The notes beneath the pieces were generated by a model that saw nothing but the letters and a program-made list of their open reading frames with translations, had not been told where the DNA came from and did no database searches. A program made the translations under genes and the position numbers. Of a stretch of DNA of 64,000 bases, positions 1-12,849 are shown piece after piece. The DNA is taken from positions 1 to 64,000 of the forward strand of contig JACCGJ010023744.1 of NCBI GenBank assembly GCA_013407085.1. Direction: 5' to 3'. Numbering within the stretch: position 1 is the stretch's first letter; every line of letters begins with the position of its first letter. Source of the DNA: Atriophallophorus winterbourni. Its lineage: Eukaryota > Platyhelminthes > Trematoda > Plagiorchiida > Microphallidae.

Positions 1-3000
1 TTCATGGAATTACCCCTTGTAGCTGCTTTAGGGGCAAGTTTAAGGATTTCAGTAATATTATCACCCGCAAGACCCTTTAGAATCTTGAAGGCTTCTACTA
101 GGTCACCTCGCAGCCGCCGTTTCTTTAGTGAGAACAAACCGAGGTCCTTGAGTCTAGCCTCATAATTTTTACCTGCCTGACCCTCAACCATCCTAGTCGC
201 AAGGCGCTGGACCCTTTCGAGACATGCTATATCCTTTTTTATGTACGGTGCCCAGGATTGAACGCAGTATTTCAAGTAAGGCCGCACGACTACTTTGTAT
301 AAGGGAATGAAGATTGAAGGTTTTCGGCAAGATAACGCTGAGCGAAGTCTGAACAATTCGCTGCAAGCCTTGTTTGCAGCTCCGGCACATTGAGTAGCCC
401 ATTTAAAATCGCCTGTTATAGTCATGCCAAGATCCTTCACTTTCTGAGCAACCGCTATTCTGATAGTTCCTTCAACAACTTCTAGTTGGGATGTCGCTAA
501 ATCAGTCGTCAGAAGACAGCTCTTCCACAAGTTTAGTGGCAAGTCCCAGGTCTTTCTCCACTCGATTACTTTTTCTAAATCAGAGATAAGCGTATCTCCA
601 CTGTCGGTTCTTAGGATCTTAACATCATCAGCAAACAAAAAGCAGCGTGAACTCAAGCACGCTGCCAGGTCGTTTACAAAAATAAGAAAATGTAATGGAC
701 CAAGCACCGAGCCTTGAGGCACTTCACTGAGAATCAGTGATTGCTGCGAGCACTCCCATGCAATTCTAACATAGTTAGTGCGATTAGTTAGGAAGCTGTC
801 TAACCATCGATGTAGGTCACCTGTGACGTCACACATACTTAGTTTTTGCAGAAGGTGCCTATGGTTCACCGAGTCAAATGCCTTTTGAAAATCTAGATAG
901 CAGACTTCGACTACTCTCCCTTCATCGAGGCGTAATGTCACTTCATCAAGAAAGCTTAGAAGATTGGTTAGGCAGGACCTTCCTTTCCAGAATCCGTGCT
1001 GGACATCGGATAGTAAGGAATTGACTACCAAATGTTTACATACCTGGTGCCGAATGATTTTTTCCAAGCACTTGCAAAGAATGCTTGTCAGGCTTACTGG
1101 CCTGTAGTTGCGTACATCCGAAATGGGACCCTTTTTGTATATGGCTATTACCGCCGCTCGTTTCCAATCATCCGTTAGTATACCCTGGAGTAAGGTAGCT
1201 TCGAAAAGATTTCTGATTGCAAGGCTAACTATATTCGCGAGCGGTTGAAGAATAGCCGGATGTATACCGTCGGGGCCAGCTGACTTAGTTTTATCCAGCT
1301 GCGACAGAACTGTGGTGACCTTTTCCTGATTAACCTCCAGCGAGCTAGAGGGAGGTGCTCTGCACTCGTGAGTTTCTAAACAGTTACCTGAATCGCGCCA
1401 ATAAACACTGCAGAAGGATGAATGCAACGGCTTTTTCCGGTGCAGTCAAAGCCGTATTGCCATCGTCCAGCACTAACGTACCTATTTCTTTACTTAATGA
1501 TCGCTTGGACTGAACATAGCCATAAAAAGCTTTTAAGTTAATCTTTGCTTAATTGGCAAGTCGGGATTCGAAGTCCCTTTTAGCTTTCCTTTGCAGCACA
1601 ACAGCTGAATTTCTGGTCCGTATGTACTGCAGTCTAGATCTGTGAGTTCCACAGAATTTGTAAGCCCTCCAGCTACGGTCACGACATCTAATAGCCTTGC
1701 GAATAGACGCGCTCCACCAGGGTAGTTTTCCTCGCGTTATTACTGGTTGTAGAGGAGCAAAATTATTCGGTAGTTGTAAAAGGTGCCCTTTTATAATATT
1801 CGACCTAATTTCTACACTAGGTTCTAATTCGTCTGGTTCCCAACTCAGATTCATTGCTTTAGTTTGTAGTTGGACGGTTTCCATTCGACCAAAGTTGCGG
1901 GACATCTTTACTTGGGGACTAGGATGCACTAAAGTCCAGTCAAGAAGAATTACAGCGTGGTCGCTCTTGCCTAGTGGCGAAAGGTATTTGATTTTATAAA
2001 TATCTCTTTCATTAGACGATAAAACCAAATCTAAAGTTGACGGAGTATGTCCTGTCCTAAACCTTGTATGTTCCCTGACATGGTGATAAAAGGCCCCGAC
2101 TTGAAACCAGTCTAGATATTTCGACTCAACTGACTCTGGTGAAGGAATTTCAGTACGCCAATCGATGCCCGGGAGATTGAAGTCTACGACAATTAGTAAT
2201 GCGTTGCATTGCCTTTTTAGTAATTCCAATGTGTCCATCAGTAATTGGTCGTCTAATGATAAAGCAGTCGGGCTTCCATAAGCACATGCAAGTGCCAGTC
2301 TTCTCCTAGCGACAGTGAGAAATACCGATGTTAGTTGGATTGAGTGAAAAGCAATCTTTATTGATGTCTCACTGTGGGGAAGATCTTTGTTTATCATAAT
2401 TGCCACCCCCCCTCCCGTAGCACCAGTATCCCTATCCTGACGATAGATGGCATACTTAGTTGATACAAATGACGGAACATGATCATCCGGTTTCAACCAT
2501 GATTCGGATATGGCAATTATCTCGACCTGGTTTTCCAGTGCAGCAAGCTGCAGCTCACCCCATTTATTACGTATACTGCAAGCATTTGTGTACAGTACAC
2601 GGGTATTTCTATTCTGCGCACATTTTAAACTAACTTTACTCGGAGTAGGAGCACCGTCGCTGATACCCCGTTTTTTGAAACCGGAGAAGTTGATAAGTGG
2701 CTAGACTGCCCTTGCGAAGGAGCTTGCACCGGCCTAATGGCAGTTGTACATAGATTATTCTCGATCAGAAGCCTACTATAAAGCGAGATTTTCATGCGCT
2801 CGTATTCTACTGGCGGGCAATTTTGGAGTACATCTTCAATGACAACTACCGCAGGTGACTTAAACATTTTATGGTGGCTAAGGTTGATCCGTTTTATGGG
2901 AGTTTTCAAGCCAGTCATGGGCGCTTTTGAACGCTTTCCATGAAAATGTGGTTGAGGCCCAGTATCACAGGTCGGTAGTCGACCAAGTTGAAATGAGTGA

Positions 3001-3110
3001 ACAGATTCTTTCGTAGGTGTGCTTGAAAACACCCTACACTGTTCGAATTGTTTCGTAGGAAGCACAGGTGTGTGTACTGATGAATGGAAGATAGGAGAGG
3101 TTTAATCACC
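1..3110 (-). mobile_element. CR1-like non-LTR retrotransposon, endonuclease + reverse transcriptase, truncated by window edge
   Basis: Best preserved retroelement in the window, read right to left. An upstream ORF-like stretch (about 3109-2640) leads into an exo/endonuclease domain (about 2640-1900) with VDFNLPGIDW (normally GDFN), STLDLV and KSDHAV motifs, then a linker and a reverse transcriptase. The RT shows AGPDGIHP, NYRPVSLTS, YLDFQKAFDSVNH, VPQGSVLGP, the intact catalytic FADD box (about 615-640) and the C-terminal PYLKYCVQSW block. Defects seen: the G of the GDFN motif is V, a TAA stop at 1549-1551 just after the endonuclease linker, a frameshift near 1405-1430 and another near 2640. 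From about 1400 to base 1 the RT frame is open. The motif order is that of CR1/Pido/Perere-type LINEs. The 3' end lies outside the window. Probably inactive but relatively young. Confidence 0.9.
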
Positions 3111-3389
3111 TAAACAAATTAGTTCGGTTCTGATCAGTTTGCACATGACAGTAAGTGGATAACGAGCTAATAGAGCGTCCAGCATTTCTATCGGTAGAAA
3201 GCTGCAGAGAAGCCAACACCACTGCCAACACTTTTTTTCTTGCCCGTTTGAAATCTTCGACGAACACGGCGACATAAATTATCCGTATTTTATTTCCGGA
3301 GCACCGCGTTATAACCGATGATGGATAAAGAAAGTGACGTTTCTCTTCACCAGCATGGTGGGAGGTCAGCTGATCTACTTATGCACGTA

Positions 3390-5620
3390 TAGCAATTAGG
3401 GAGAGTATTCGAGAAATAACTTTCCCCAATTGCAGTCAATACCCTGGTTGAAACTTGAGACGAAAATGCAGGATATAAGTTCTTCTGGAAGAATGTTCCG
3501 GTGGTTTTCCACCCGAGGGCTGGAAAAAATTTCCTGGAATCTAGCCGACATGCTTCTTAGCATCTTTAAGCGAATGGCCCGTGTGCGCATCTCAGGATTT
3601 AAGGAAAAATAGTCGTTCATTGGAATGCCACTTAAACCCTCCAAGAGAGTTAATGTCCAATCGATTGAAAATTCAATGGAGGGCAGTCAAATTCCAAAGA
3701 AGAAACATTAATTCAAAAAACGTTTTCTGGTGTTTCAACAACATCTTCACACTTTTTCTTTTAGTCAGAAAAGAGGATTTCGATTACTATGAGTAATGCA
3801 TACGTAAGCGCTCTTGCCACCGTTCGTCCACCCCATAATTGAACGCACCACCTGAAGCTGCCGAGACTGATTCTTCTGTAAGTGAGTTCCGCGCTTTTAC
3901 TATACGGATGCTGGAAAATTGCGTTCAGGATTCTAGAGAAATGTGCTTCTTACTTGGCTTTAGATTGTGACCTCGTGCGCCAAACAAAAGATTTAAACGA
4001 AATCAATCATCCTATTTGAGAATGCTTAATTGCTTGATAAATTTGAAGTTTTCTCTTGAGCTGCCTTCTCCTAAGCGGGAAAAGCCCAATTGCTTAGAGA
4101 CTGCTTTCGTAGTTGATGCATGCCAAAGCCTCGATCATGCGAGTGGCGAGCTTCTGTAACTATTCCAGCTGTAAAATATCGTTCTGGTAATATGTTCTTC
4201 AAGAATAAATACAGTAATCTAGAAACGGCCTCACTACCTGCCCACAATTTACATGCCATCAGCAGAAATATAACAAGTGGAGTTTAGCTGGTTTGCAAGT
4301 TCATCAATGAAGATTAGGAAGAGCAGATGATACAAGACTGAATATTGGTGAACCCCACTTCTCATTTGCGCACAAGCGTAGTACTATCCTCCACACCCCG
4401 GTTGAGGAACGGTCAATGAGAAATTCGCGGATCCAATCCAGTATGGCCCCAAATACTCCTAGGGCTGAGAGCTTAAGAAGCAGGAGTCTGTGATTGACTG
4501 AATTAAAAACCTCACTTAAATCAAGACAGAAGATTTTGGTCTCTATGCCATCATCCTTTCTCTTCGTGAACCAGTTTGTGAAGCACAAGTCTGTTACCCG
4601 ACCTACATTTAAAATTGTGCTGCGCGTTATAAGGTGTCAACAGATTTTGTCGTATATCAGCCTTCCCATAACCTCACATTTTACACCAGTGGTGGTTACT
4701 TCTCCGCAGCTTTCCACCGAAGGAAATTCTGGACGCTCGATTGGCTCGTTAGCCACTTACTGTCCTGTGCAACTGAACTAAACGGATGATATATTTTGAC
4801 CGCCGAAAAAGCTCCTCACTTGTGAATAGGCAAAATAACGGCCTACCTCCCGTTTGAAGGGAGATATAAAATGTCCGTGATCCATGATATCAGGCACTGC
4901 TGACTTTTTATGCTGCTTTGGCTAAAATACGCTCAATATTGCGAACCTCGAATGCACGCTCGCTGCTGAGAGTTCATTCAGAAGGGGCACAATGTTATGA
5001 TGGTGCAGGAATGTTCGAGTCAATATATCGTCGTTGCGCATTTCGAAAATGCATGAAAAACATGTGAGCTTCTTCTTAGCTTTCAATGACGGCAGAACCT
5101 TTGCTTTTACCTAAGGTGCCTAATCCTCTCATTATTGGGGCTTTAGATTGAACGTAGCTGTAGTATCGTTTCGGATAAGTCTTGGCTTATTGGACGAGTC
5201 TCGTTTTGAAGATGTATTTATCAGCGCATATCTTAGAGCCTGTGGTATTGCGTGATTACTTGTAACGGGCTCAAGTTCAACGTGAGGTGCAAGCTTGTTA
5301 AGCTAACATCGTACGTCCCTGTGACGTCCGTTACAAGAGAATGAGGCTGATCGCCATTCAGGTTTACTCTTCTGTGAACGTGTACTAGAGGCGTGAATCC
5401 GACTTGAAGTTGAAGGAATTTCAGTCGATCTGCACCCATATCTCATCCATATGTTTAATGTTTTGCCAATGTTTTTGCTGGAGTAGGGCAGCAAGATCAA
5501 TACTATGAAAGCGTCGAGATAGCTTAACTGGGATTTTACCATTTTGCAAGATTAACTCGTAGACTAACACTACATGGTCGCACTTTTCTAATGGTAGCAT
5601 GAAGACCACATTTTTATACC
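3390..5620 (-). mobile_element. Decayed CR1-like retrotransposon
   Basis: Minus-strand frames give consecutive pieces of a CR1-like protein with many stops and frameshifts. Around 5600-5420 there is endonuclease-like sequence (CDHVVLVYELIL). At 4590-4430 the RT palm appears as FCLDLSEVFNSVNHRLLL followed by LDWIREFLIDR. At 4260-4060 comes the C-terminal block with LATRMIEAL-like residues, and at 3644-3400 the last block (RARFQEIF, SLPEELIS, SSF) typical of the extreme C-terminus. The catalytic FADD region is not recognisable. It sits directly upstream of the element at 1-3110 in the same orientation. It is an old, dead copy; the 5' limit is uncertain. Confidence 0.75.
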
Positions 5621-6239
5621 GCTTTTAGCATTTGAAGAAACTAGGTGAAGATTAAATGGAGACAGCCTCGCGAAATCTATTGGTTAGTTTACGTGTTGGT
5701 GAAATGTTTAGGAGTGTATCTAGTCCAGAAAATCTTTCAAAATCCGCGAAGCATAAAATATTTGGTATTCCCAGTTTATTTTGGAGTGATCAATATTAAC
5801 GAGGATTACAACAGTGGTGCTACGGTCACAAAAGATGAAAGCTGAAACTGCAAACATTCTTCCACCGAAATAGTGTTAACATAGCGGTAGACGCAGTTTA
5901 TCACTATACGCATGCATCCAGGCATGAGCAAGGCAGAAACAACCTGCACGTTCGACGTAGAAAGAGAAATACTTCCCTCGAAAAAATTAGCAAGAATAAT
6001 AAATAGCAATGGCCACTTCTTACAGCGCTGAACCTACCAATTATTTAAGCCTGTTTATTATGAAGATGAGACAACGTTGATCGACATTTTTTATTCAAGA
6101 ATTTTCTGGGCTGCTGTGTGCTCTACGCAACAAATGTGGATTTAATCAATCCTGGATTAGGTGACAGTGTTTATACTGAAGCTTATTCTGGCATTTTCAG
6201 GTGAACATAAACTGCGGACATTATCTTATGCCTGAGAAA

Positions 6240-7312
6240 TATTGAAAACGTCGGGAACAGCAAATGCCTTCATACGCCGTTTGCACACGAAGGCATCCGA
6301 TTACGTCAGCAGAAATGGTCCTTTCAAAGTGCTTCATCTTATAGGCTGCCCTAAAAGACTGCTCAAACCCATTATTTCTTCGCATTTTAGCATGGGTTCC
6401 TCAGTGAATTTTATCAGCTGTACTTCAGAAGCATTTAAAATTCGCCGAGGCGTCAAACAAGGATGTGATCTTGCTCACACGTTTTTTGACAATTTTTGTT
6501 TTGCAGCGAAGCAAGCTTCTAGGACGAGAACGTAAGTTATTTACATACGCATGCGGTATGATGGCAAGCCTTTCTATCTGAACCGTTTGCAACCACAATT
6601 TTATGGGTGGGATATGCTTATTCTAGCAAAACTGTTTGCCGAGGATGCAGTCATTATTGGCCACTCACAAAAACACCTTCGGAAGCTAATTGAGTGATTT
6701 TCGGCATAGTGAAACCTGAACCATCCAAGTAAGACAAGAAAGGAATCTGAATGTTGGTCATTCAAGGAGCATCCGCTGTATCTTCCACCTATCGTGTATG
6801 GAAAAAGCAGCGAATGCTTGAGCGCTATATATAGGTGGTCTACAGAGATTTTTCACCATAATACGACAACGCCACCCACGGTGGCTGCGTCATGTATACA
6901 ACATTGTAAATGGTCGTATTCCAAATGATCTATTCTATGGTTTGTCAAAATAGGAAAGTCGATTATTGGGCAAACCGCACTTGCGGTACAAGGACATTTG
7001 CAATAGAGAAATGAACTTACTTGACATTTAACCTATAATTTATGAAGAAAGATCTATTAATGTCTCACTTTAGGAACACTGTGAAGTGTCGTTCGCAAGC
7101 TGAGAAAGAGGAGGTACTGTTCTCTGCTGCTTATAGATTGTCACGCCGTTAGCCTGCTACTGACAACATTTATCCAAGAACTGCTTATCACAGAGAGAGC
7201 TGTGGGAAACATTGTTCCTCCCGAATCGTACCGTTTAGTTATTCAAAAAGATATGAAGTTTGATAAATTCATGCGCTTATGATGTACTTCAATGGTCGAC
7301 ATCGATCGAACG
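6240..7312 (+). mobile_element. Decayed non-LTR retrotransposon RT fragment (GVKQGC type)
   Basis: At 6242-6535 the frame reads into KIRRGVKQGCDLAHTFFDNF, which corresponds to the VKQGCVLAPTLF motif of an RTE/jockey-like reverse transcriptase family distinct from the CR1-like copies. A shifted frame downstream (6550-6700) gives MRYDGKPFYLNRL and LFAEDAVIIGHS, the region of the FADD box with the first Asp changed to Glu. The part from about 6900 to 7312 is related in sequence to 34980-35390 (shared ACCGCACTTGC-GTACAA-GAC) and encodes the C-terminal GRP-LRYKDVCKRDMK-like tail. Broken by stops and frameshifts; not functional. Confidence 0.7.
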
Positions 7313-7319
7313 AGGCAAC

Positions 7320-7825
7320 AATCACTTTTCTGGTTAATTAGTAAATCTAGTGTTTTAATCTTCAAATATCCTCATCACTGTTTCATTTTAGCCCCTGTTC
7401 TACATAATTATATGCTGATGCGTTCACCACATTTCTGCCTAAATGGTAAGTTCGGCAAGACAAGTGGTCAAAGATTTGTATGTGTGGCCTGCATGGGCTG
7501 GAAAGAAACTTGTTCAGGTATCTATAACTAACACTATTATATTTTTGCGATATATCGCTGATTGCATTGCTCTTGCAGAAACCTACTTATGGCTTTCGCT
7601 TATGCTGAATCAACAAAACTACTCTCACAGTACAGTGTGATTCTTTCTAGTTCAGTATGTAATTAACCTACCCAGTAATAGACATGTGTTATGCTTACAA
7701 ACATGCCATCTAAATCATTTTCTACTACAAACGTGAAAGCGGACAGAACCTTCCATGCTAGCTCCTTCTGAATTATGAGTTACAAAGAACGTGAATGAGA
7801 ATAGCCCAAACTATAAGAAACATAC
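7320..7825. other. Unassigned sequence
   Basis: Short open frames occur (7292-7531, 7443-7640) but they resemble nothing I recognise and show no splice or codon evidence of a gene. Confidence 0.5.
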
Positions 7826-7880
7826 ATTCAATTCAATTCAATTCAATTCAATTTTAATGGTCTAAAAAGCATATAGCTTT
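7826..7880 (-). repeat. (ATTCA)n microsatellite tail attached to a CR1-like 3' end
   Basis: About five ATTCA units at 7828-7852 are followed by TTTAATGGTCTAAAAAGC. The reverse complement, GCTTTTTAGACCATTAAAA, also occurs at 14479-14498, at the 3' end of the CR1-like element on the plus strand. This is therefore the 3' terminus of a minus-strand copy of that family with a pentanucleotide tail. Confidence 0.65.
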
Positions 7881-9020
7881 ACAAAATCCACAGAAAAATA
7901 TGGAAATTTACAAATAACATATCTCAGTAAAAACGGGATTTGTTTGCTTACTGAACAGTTCCGGAATCAGGTAAAAATCCAAATGATAGAAACTGTTTTC
8001 ACTCAGTGGAATGGCACATGTTTTATGCCCAATCTAGATTGATTGAAGTCATATCTTGCAAGTTAATTTTTTCACGCTACACTCAGTGTATTGCATCAAT
8101 GAATTTCTTGGCAAAAATTGATGACCGATAGTTCATTCACTTAACCCCCAACGTACTCATGCATTGGAATTTCCAAATTCCTTACATTGACTTATTGATA
8201 TCCACCGGGTCATTCGCAAATTTGCTCGAAATTCTCCGCAGTCGAGCGTGTCGTGGTAAATGTGAATGATAACACTAGGTATCGTCAAGATTTTCTTTTT
8301 TCATTCCGACTTGACTGTCTTTTTCATTCATTAGTGGAGTATTTTTATTATTTAGCATCAATTTCATTTGAATAAGTAATTTGCTTTTAAGTGATATACA
8401 CAAATTCCAAAGGTGCTTTCATGTTCGTAAACTGGCCGTTTCTCTTAAACTTATTAGTAACTTTCCTCTACTTTCGCAGTGATAATATTGAAACCAGTTC
8501 TCAAGTATAAGTCTCAACAGAATTTACAACGATCCTAATGGGTCTTAAATATTCCATGATCCACTGAACCCTCATCATTGAAACGAACGCTGATTTGACG
8601 TACCCAAAATTTCGCAAGTATAATTACAAACCGTATCCCCTGTGCGGTAATAAAAGCTATCTTAAATAACAAGTTACTAGAAAAAGCAGGCATTTTACAT
8701 CAAATTCGAATTTGAAGTATATTTAGCGAAGGATGCAAAAAATGCTCCAAGATTTTCCACAAAACGCCTTCAAATAACTTTAAATGTATAAAAAGAGCAA
8801 TATCTAATACTGAACTCTTCAGAGCGATCGCATCTTTAGAGTGTTTAAACGGTTTCTAAAGGCCAGATGACATTTCAATTGTATGATCTGCGTACTTGAC
8901 AATGTGTGTGCGTCTATTCGATATACGAGTTAGCTATTTAAAAAGGCCCACATGTTCAAGGCACTCCAGAATGTCTGTGCCAAAGATGCCTCAGAATAGT
9001 TTGAGGCGAAAGATTTATGT
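7881..9020. other. Unassigned intergenic sequence
   Basis: AT-rich with no long open frame and no recognised repeat apart from the element tail on its left edge. It may include the body of the minus-strand CR1-like copy, but I could not read RT motifs in it. Confidence 0.4.
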
Positions 9021-9022
9021 AT

Positions 9023-9290
9023 GCTTAATTGCGATCGGTCAAACGATTAACTGTAGCCCAGGCCGTAGAGCATGGGACTACAATGCTGATGATCGGGGAT
9101 TCAAGTCACACACGGGGCAGAGGATACGCACTGCTGATGAGCTCCAATAAGAGCGAAACTGGAGTCCAGATCTTCCATTATGGACCGCCGTGATCAAATT
9201 TGAATATATTTCAAAAACCTCGGTAATGATGAGTAGTCCAAACATAAACAACGAATTGTTCACAACATGCTGAAACCACCCGAGTTTTAC
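9023..9290 (+). repeat. tRNA-derived SINE carrying a hammerhead ribozyme (Smalpha-like)
   Basis: The head has an A-box-like TAGCCCAGGCC (about 9055) and a B-box-like GGATTCAAGTC (9097-9107), the internal RNA polymerase III promoter arrangement of tRNA-derived SINEs. It is followed at 9128-9172 by a hammerhead ribozyme and then a tail whose TCAAATTTGAATATATTTC segment recurs at 32480-32560 (minus) and 32785-32880 (plus). Smalpha of schistosomes is a known SINE with the same two modules; relatedness here is inferred from architecture, not from alignment. The 3' boundary is approximate. Confidence 0.75.
9128..9172 (+). ncRNA. Hammerhead ribozyme (type I, short stem III) in SINE
   Basis: The conserved core reads CTGATGA (9134-9140), stem II GCTC-CAATAA-GAGC (9141-9154), GAAA (9155-9158), then C-TGGAG-TC with ACT/AGT forming a 3-bp stem III around GG, ending in the cleavable GTC triplet (9164-9166). 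Stem I: CTG (9131-9133) pairs with CAG (9167-9169); the longer ancestral pairing GCACTG/CAGTGC is partly lost. All catalytic core positions are intact, so it may still cleave. Confidence 0.8.
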
Positions 9291-11095
9291 GAACTTCACG
9301 AACTAGAGCTTCATAAGATTTCCACTTACATATTAGCAGGGCATACGCTTGACACAACTTAATTTAGTGATAAAGTGTATATGACAACTCGAAGATAAAT
9401 CGCACGACTTGAGCTGTGTTTTAAAAATATAATCTCTGGAGTTTGAGTTGTCTTAACCTTGGGTGAACGAACAGACACTGGTAGTAGTTACTAAATGATT
9501 CCTACTTGGTCCACTTACCTTCCAGATATTTATCGAAGAATCATAGTTATTCTGGAAGTCCTCGTGTTCCGTTTCGCTGACCATATTATGTTCATCTTTA
9601 GTTGGATACCTTGTTAAATTACCTTCAGCAGGCCATCAAGTTGTCATATAAATAGGACCTCTCACGGAATCTCGTGAATTGTTAGTTATTTGTCAGCACT
9701 GGTTAATGAGATATCGGATAAGGTGTCAATAAAAACACCAGCGAATAACACTGCACACAATGTTGAAGACACAGGAGTATTGGCTATGTCGAAATTTGAA
9801 TATAAGATAAAGTTTGACGCTGTGGTAAAACGTCAACAGATAGTGCTTTATCGTTTAAATATATGAGCATATATATGTGCAAATAAACGCGATGTAATCA
9901 CTAAATCTTTATTCGTAATTTTAGAATCTACATCTGGAATACCTAAACGTGTAAAATGCTTTCAATACAAATGGAAATGATTGGGCACAAATATGTGCAG
10001 GGTCTCGCGAGGCGAATGATTAGGTTCCGTGTATTTTGATCTTTATTCTATAAGCCCCCGTGATTGGAATGCGATAAATTGAACACCTTTCATATCTGGA
10101 ACTGCATAATATGCGGCGGTTTGAATGATTTTTTATTTCTGAGCTTCTCGTTGGATATCACTGGGCATTAGCTTAAATTCGATGTTAGAAGGATTCCTCA
10201 GAAAACTGTTGTACCTCGATGTTGTGCATACTGAGAAATAAGTTTTGGATGAGCTGATGACCTGTGGTTCCGTAGCCAATTATTAGCATTGCAGTTATTT
10301 AAATGGTAATAGATTTTTGACAGAACATCACTCCGTAATCATATCCTTGATTTGGTAACAAATTCATTCCCGGCATTTTCCCTCCAGATAAAATTTTATT
10401 GTATTTGACTTTTGTGTTTGATATATGATTAAAATGATAACAGTAGTAAACTATTCCGTTTTAATCTTGATTTTTGACGAAACCATTTTCGCTGATTTTT
10501 CGCCTTGATGATGGTTAAAGAATTTTGTTATTTTATGCGTAATTTCCACAGTATTCGATGTGCTTTAACAATAGTCTGAATCTAAACTTTCGAAAATCTT
10601 CTAACAAAGATTTTTGCTTTTTCTTTATCTTCTTCCTTTCTTATGAGATTCGGTTATACGAGTTGTGTACACGGATACCTGATAGTCTGCAGCTAACAGC
10701 ACCGATAGCTTGTCTAAATGTGACCAATATATTTTCCCAGACGGTATCTATGTAATCTCTTAGTCATCTTGAATTATAATCGCACAAGTTATGAAATAAT
10801 AATGTGCTCCGGAGATGGTTATGTTACGTCAATAGTGATTGATGAACCACGTAGCAGCATAGTGAATTCATCCAACACCTCTTTAAAGCTTAGCATTTGA
10901 CACTGTTCAAGAAACATCTCTTTTTGTGGCGAAACATGGAAGGTGAAACTGTACACAGATCGGTGTACTGTTTAATTATCTTATGTATATAGTTAATGGC
11001 CTGTGCATAATCTTCACATGTTTATTTTGCTAACTTGCTTATAAAGCACACAAAATAGGAACCCATAAAGAAAATTCTTAAAAGGAATCTCAGAA
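9291..11095. other. Unassigned intergenic sequence
   Basis: No recognised coding region, RNA gene or repeat. One 65-codon frame at 10558-10755 has no distinguishing feature. Confidence 0.45.
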
Positions 11096-12010
11096 TGGTC
11101 TGCGTTCCGTGTTCGCTGAGCTGGCATTGTAGGGGTAGTACGTTTCGTCATCAAGCCGTTCTGTTTCTTTCATCGTCATTGGTTCTTCTCAAGGTCACGT
11201 GGCTTAATGTTTGGTTCCTTATTGGCACATACATTTCGTCAAAATGAACGTGTTGATTTAATGACAGCGTTTTGGAGTGCCACACTTCTAGGAATTTTTG
11301 TACTTGGCGCGTGCGTCCTTTTGAAATGACTTTTGGATCCATTCCAGTTGAATAGATGTCTTTCTTCGTCGACTTGAATTGATAGTAGCGATTTGTAATC
11401 GTGCCTCCAATTCGCTGATTGGTATTTACTCAGTCTGGTAACCAGTCTCCTTCCAGTTTGTCCCACGTAATGCACCCCACAATCCGCGCATGGAATTTTG
11501 TAGACCACGTTTGTTTTCTCATTTTTTCTTTCAAACCATATTTTTATCTGCACAGCTAATTGTGAAGTATTTGCGTAGGTTTGAGTGCATCGTTAATCCC
11601 AAGTGGTCACAATAATCTTGCAGCGATTTCTGGAACATTTTTAACGTACGATAGAGGTTTCCAGACCTGTACGTTTGTTCGCTCCGTAGAGAAGTTTCTT
11701 GGTCATTTGTTTCTTAGTATAAAGTGCTCCGGGTAACCGTTTTTCTTGAGAACCTTGCAAAGGTATCTTTCTTTCTCCACCAGCGTTTCAGGGGAACTGC
11801 AATGCGTATATGATCAGTTGAAAATTATTCGTACAAAGATTTTTATGTGCAACTGGATGCTTGCTCTTGAAGTTTTTAGAATTTGGTTCGTATGCGTGTG
11901 TTCTCGCTAGAAACTTGTCTGGAGTGATTCTGTGGCGCTTTGCATGAATGTCTGTGGTTATCCCAAATAAAAATCCTGTGGGATGAAAGTGACAGTTTCT
12001 TAGTGTAATT
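11096..12010 (-). mobile_element. Penelope-like element remnant with GIY-YIG endonuclease
   Basis: The minus-strand frame at 11553-11239 contains KTNVVYKIPCADC, then VHYVGQTGRRL and a downstream R. This is the Cys-containing linker and GIY-YIG core typical of the C-terminal endonuclease of Penelope-like elements. Frameshifted into 11342-11151 it continues with SLNQHVHFDEMYVP, which recurs in the PLE fragment at 17.6 kb. Upstream (11580-11990) degraded frames resemble the RT-endonuclease linker with a Lys/Arg-rich KKERYLCKVLKKNGYP-like segment. At the 3' end, 11103-11155 matches the terminal repeat at 17471, including CTTGATGACGAAACGT. The RT core was not identified. Confidence 0.8.
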
Positions 12011-12480
12011 TACTAAGAATCCTCAAAATTCACTTATCAATATCCTCAATTACATCATGTGTATCGTGCGTACAACATTGTGTGATGAATACGGCTAATA
12101 ATTAAATCCCTACGAAGCTCATTTTCAAGCTAATATCCATATGTTTATAGCTATGTTCAAACTCTGTATTTGGACTTGCCATTCGCTTTATATTATAAAA
12201 ATACACAATGCCGGTGATATTGATTGCACCATAGAACTACGTATTAGATGTATCCGAAATCTGCATGCATTTAGTATGGTTTAACTTATTTTCTATGCAT
12301 GCTGCATAGTAAGGTTACGGTGTGACTTTGGTCAAAAATTTAGAAACAAGCCTCAGAACGTTTCAGAAATCATGACCGGGGTACCGTCAAGATTTTTGCG
12401 CAAACTGATTTATTGAGTAATGCGCTCATTAAGGAATTGCAGTAACTCGAATCTTTATAATGTACAAGTTTCTAAAGTGA

Positions 12481-12545
12481 TGTGTTGCTCACATCCCTCG
12501 AAATTACACTCCACTACCGGTTTCTGGCTGTTTGCCGTAAAAGTT
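12481..12545 (-). repeat. Partial hammerhead repeat, subfamily A
   Basis: On the minus strand this reads CGGCAAACAGCCA-GAAA-CCGGTA-GTGGAG (12537-12509), followed by GTGTAA and GATGTGAGCAACACAT. It is the 3' half of the ribozyme repeat best seen at 29370-29575. The CTGATGA half is replaced by unrelated sequence, so this copy cannot cleave. Confidence 0.7.
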
Positions 12546-12849
12546 TCTTTTTTGACATTTAGTAAATAGGGTAGGTTTACGATTGGCTGTCGTGGTAAGC
12601 GATTTACAAAATTGGAATCATGAATGAGAACGAATTGAAATGAACGATCATGAAAAATTTAATTTCCGTGTTTCGGTTTTTATTTTTTATTATTATTTAC
12701 CTTGAGGTCAGATTGAGAACATTCTGTTGTGACCTCATGATCTCTGACAGATTAATCTAGAGACTAAGGGATTTTTCCTAGACGACTGCTCAAAACTACT
12801 GAGAATGTGTGATGAAAAACTATGCAAATATGGCAAAACTTTCCCTCTT

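Noticed and set aside
1697..1999. 100-codon plus-strand frame
   Set aside because: Antisense shadow of the endonuclease ORF at 1549-2496.
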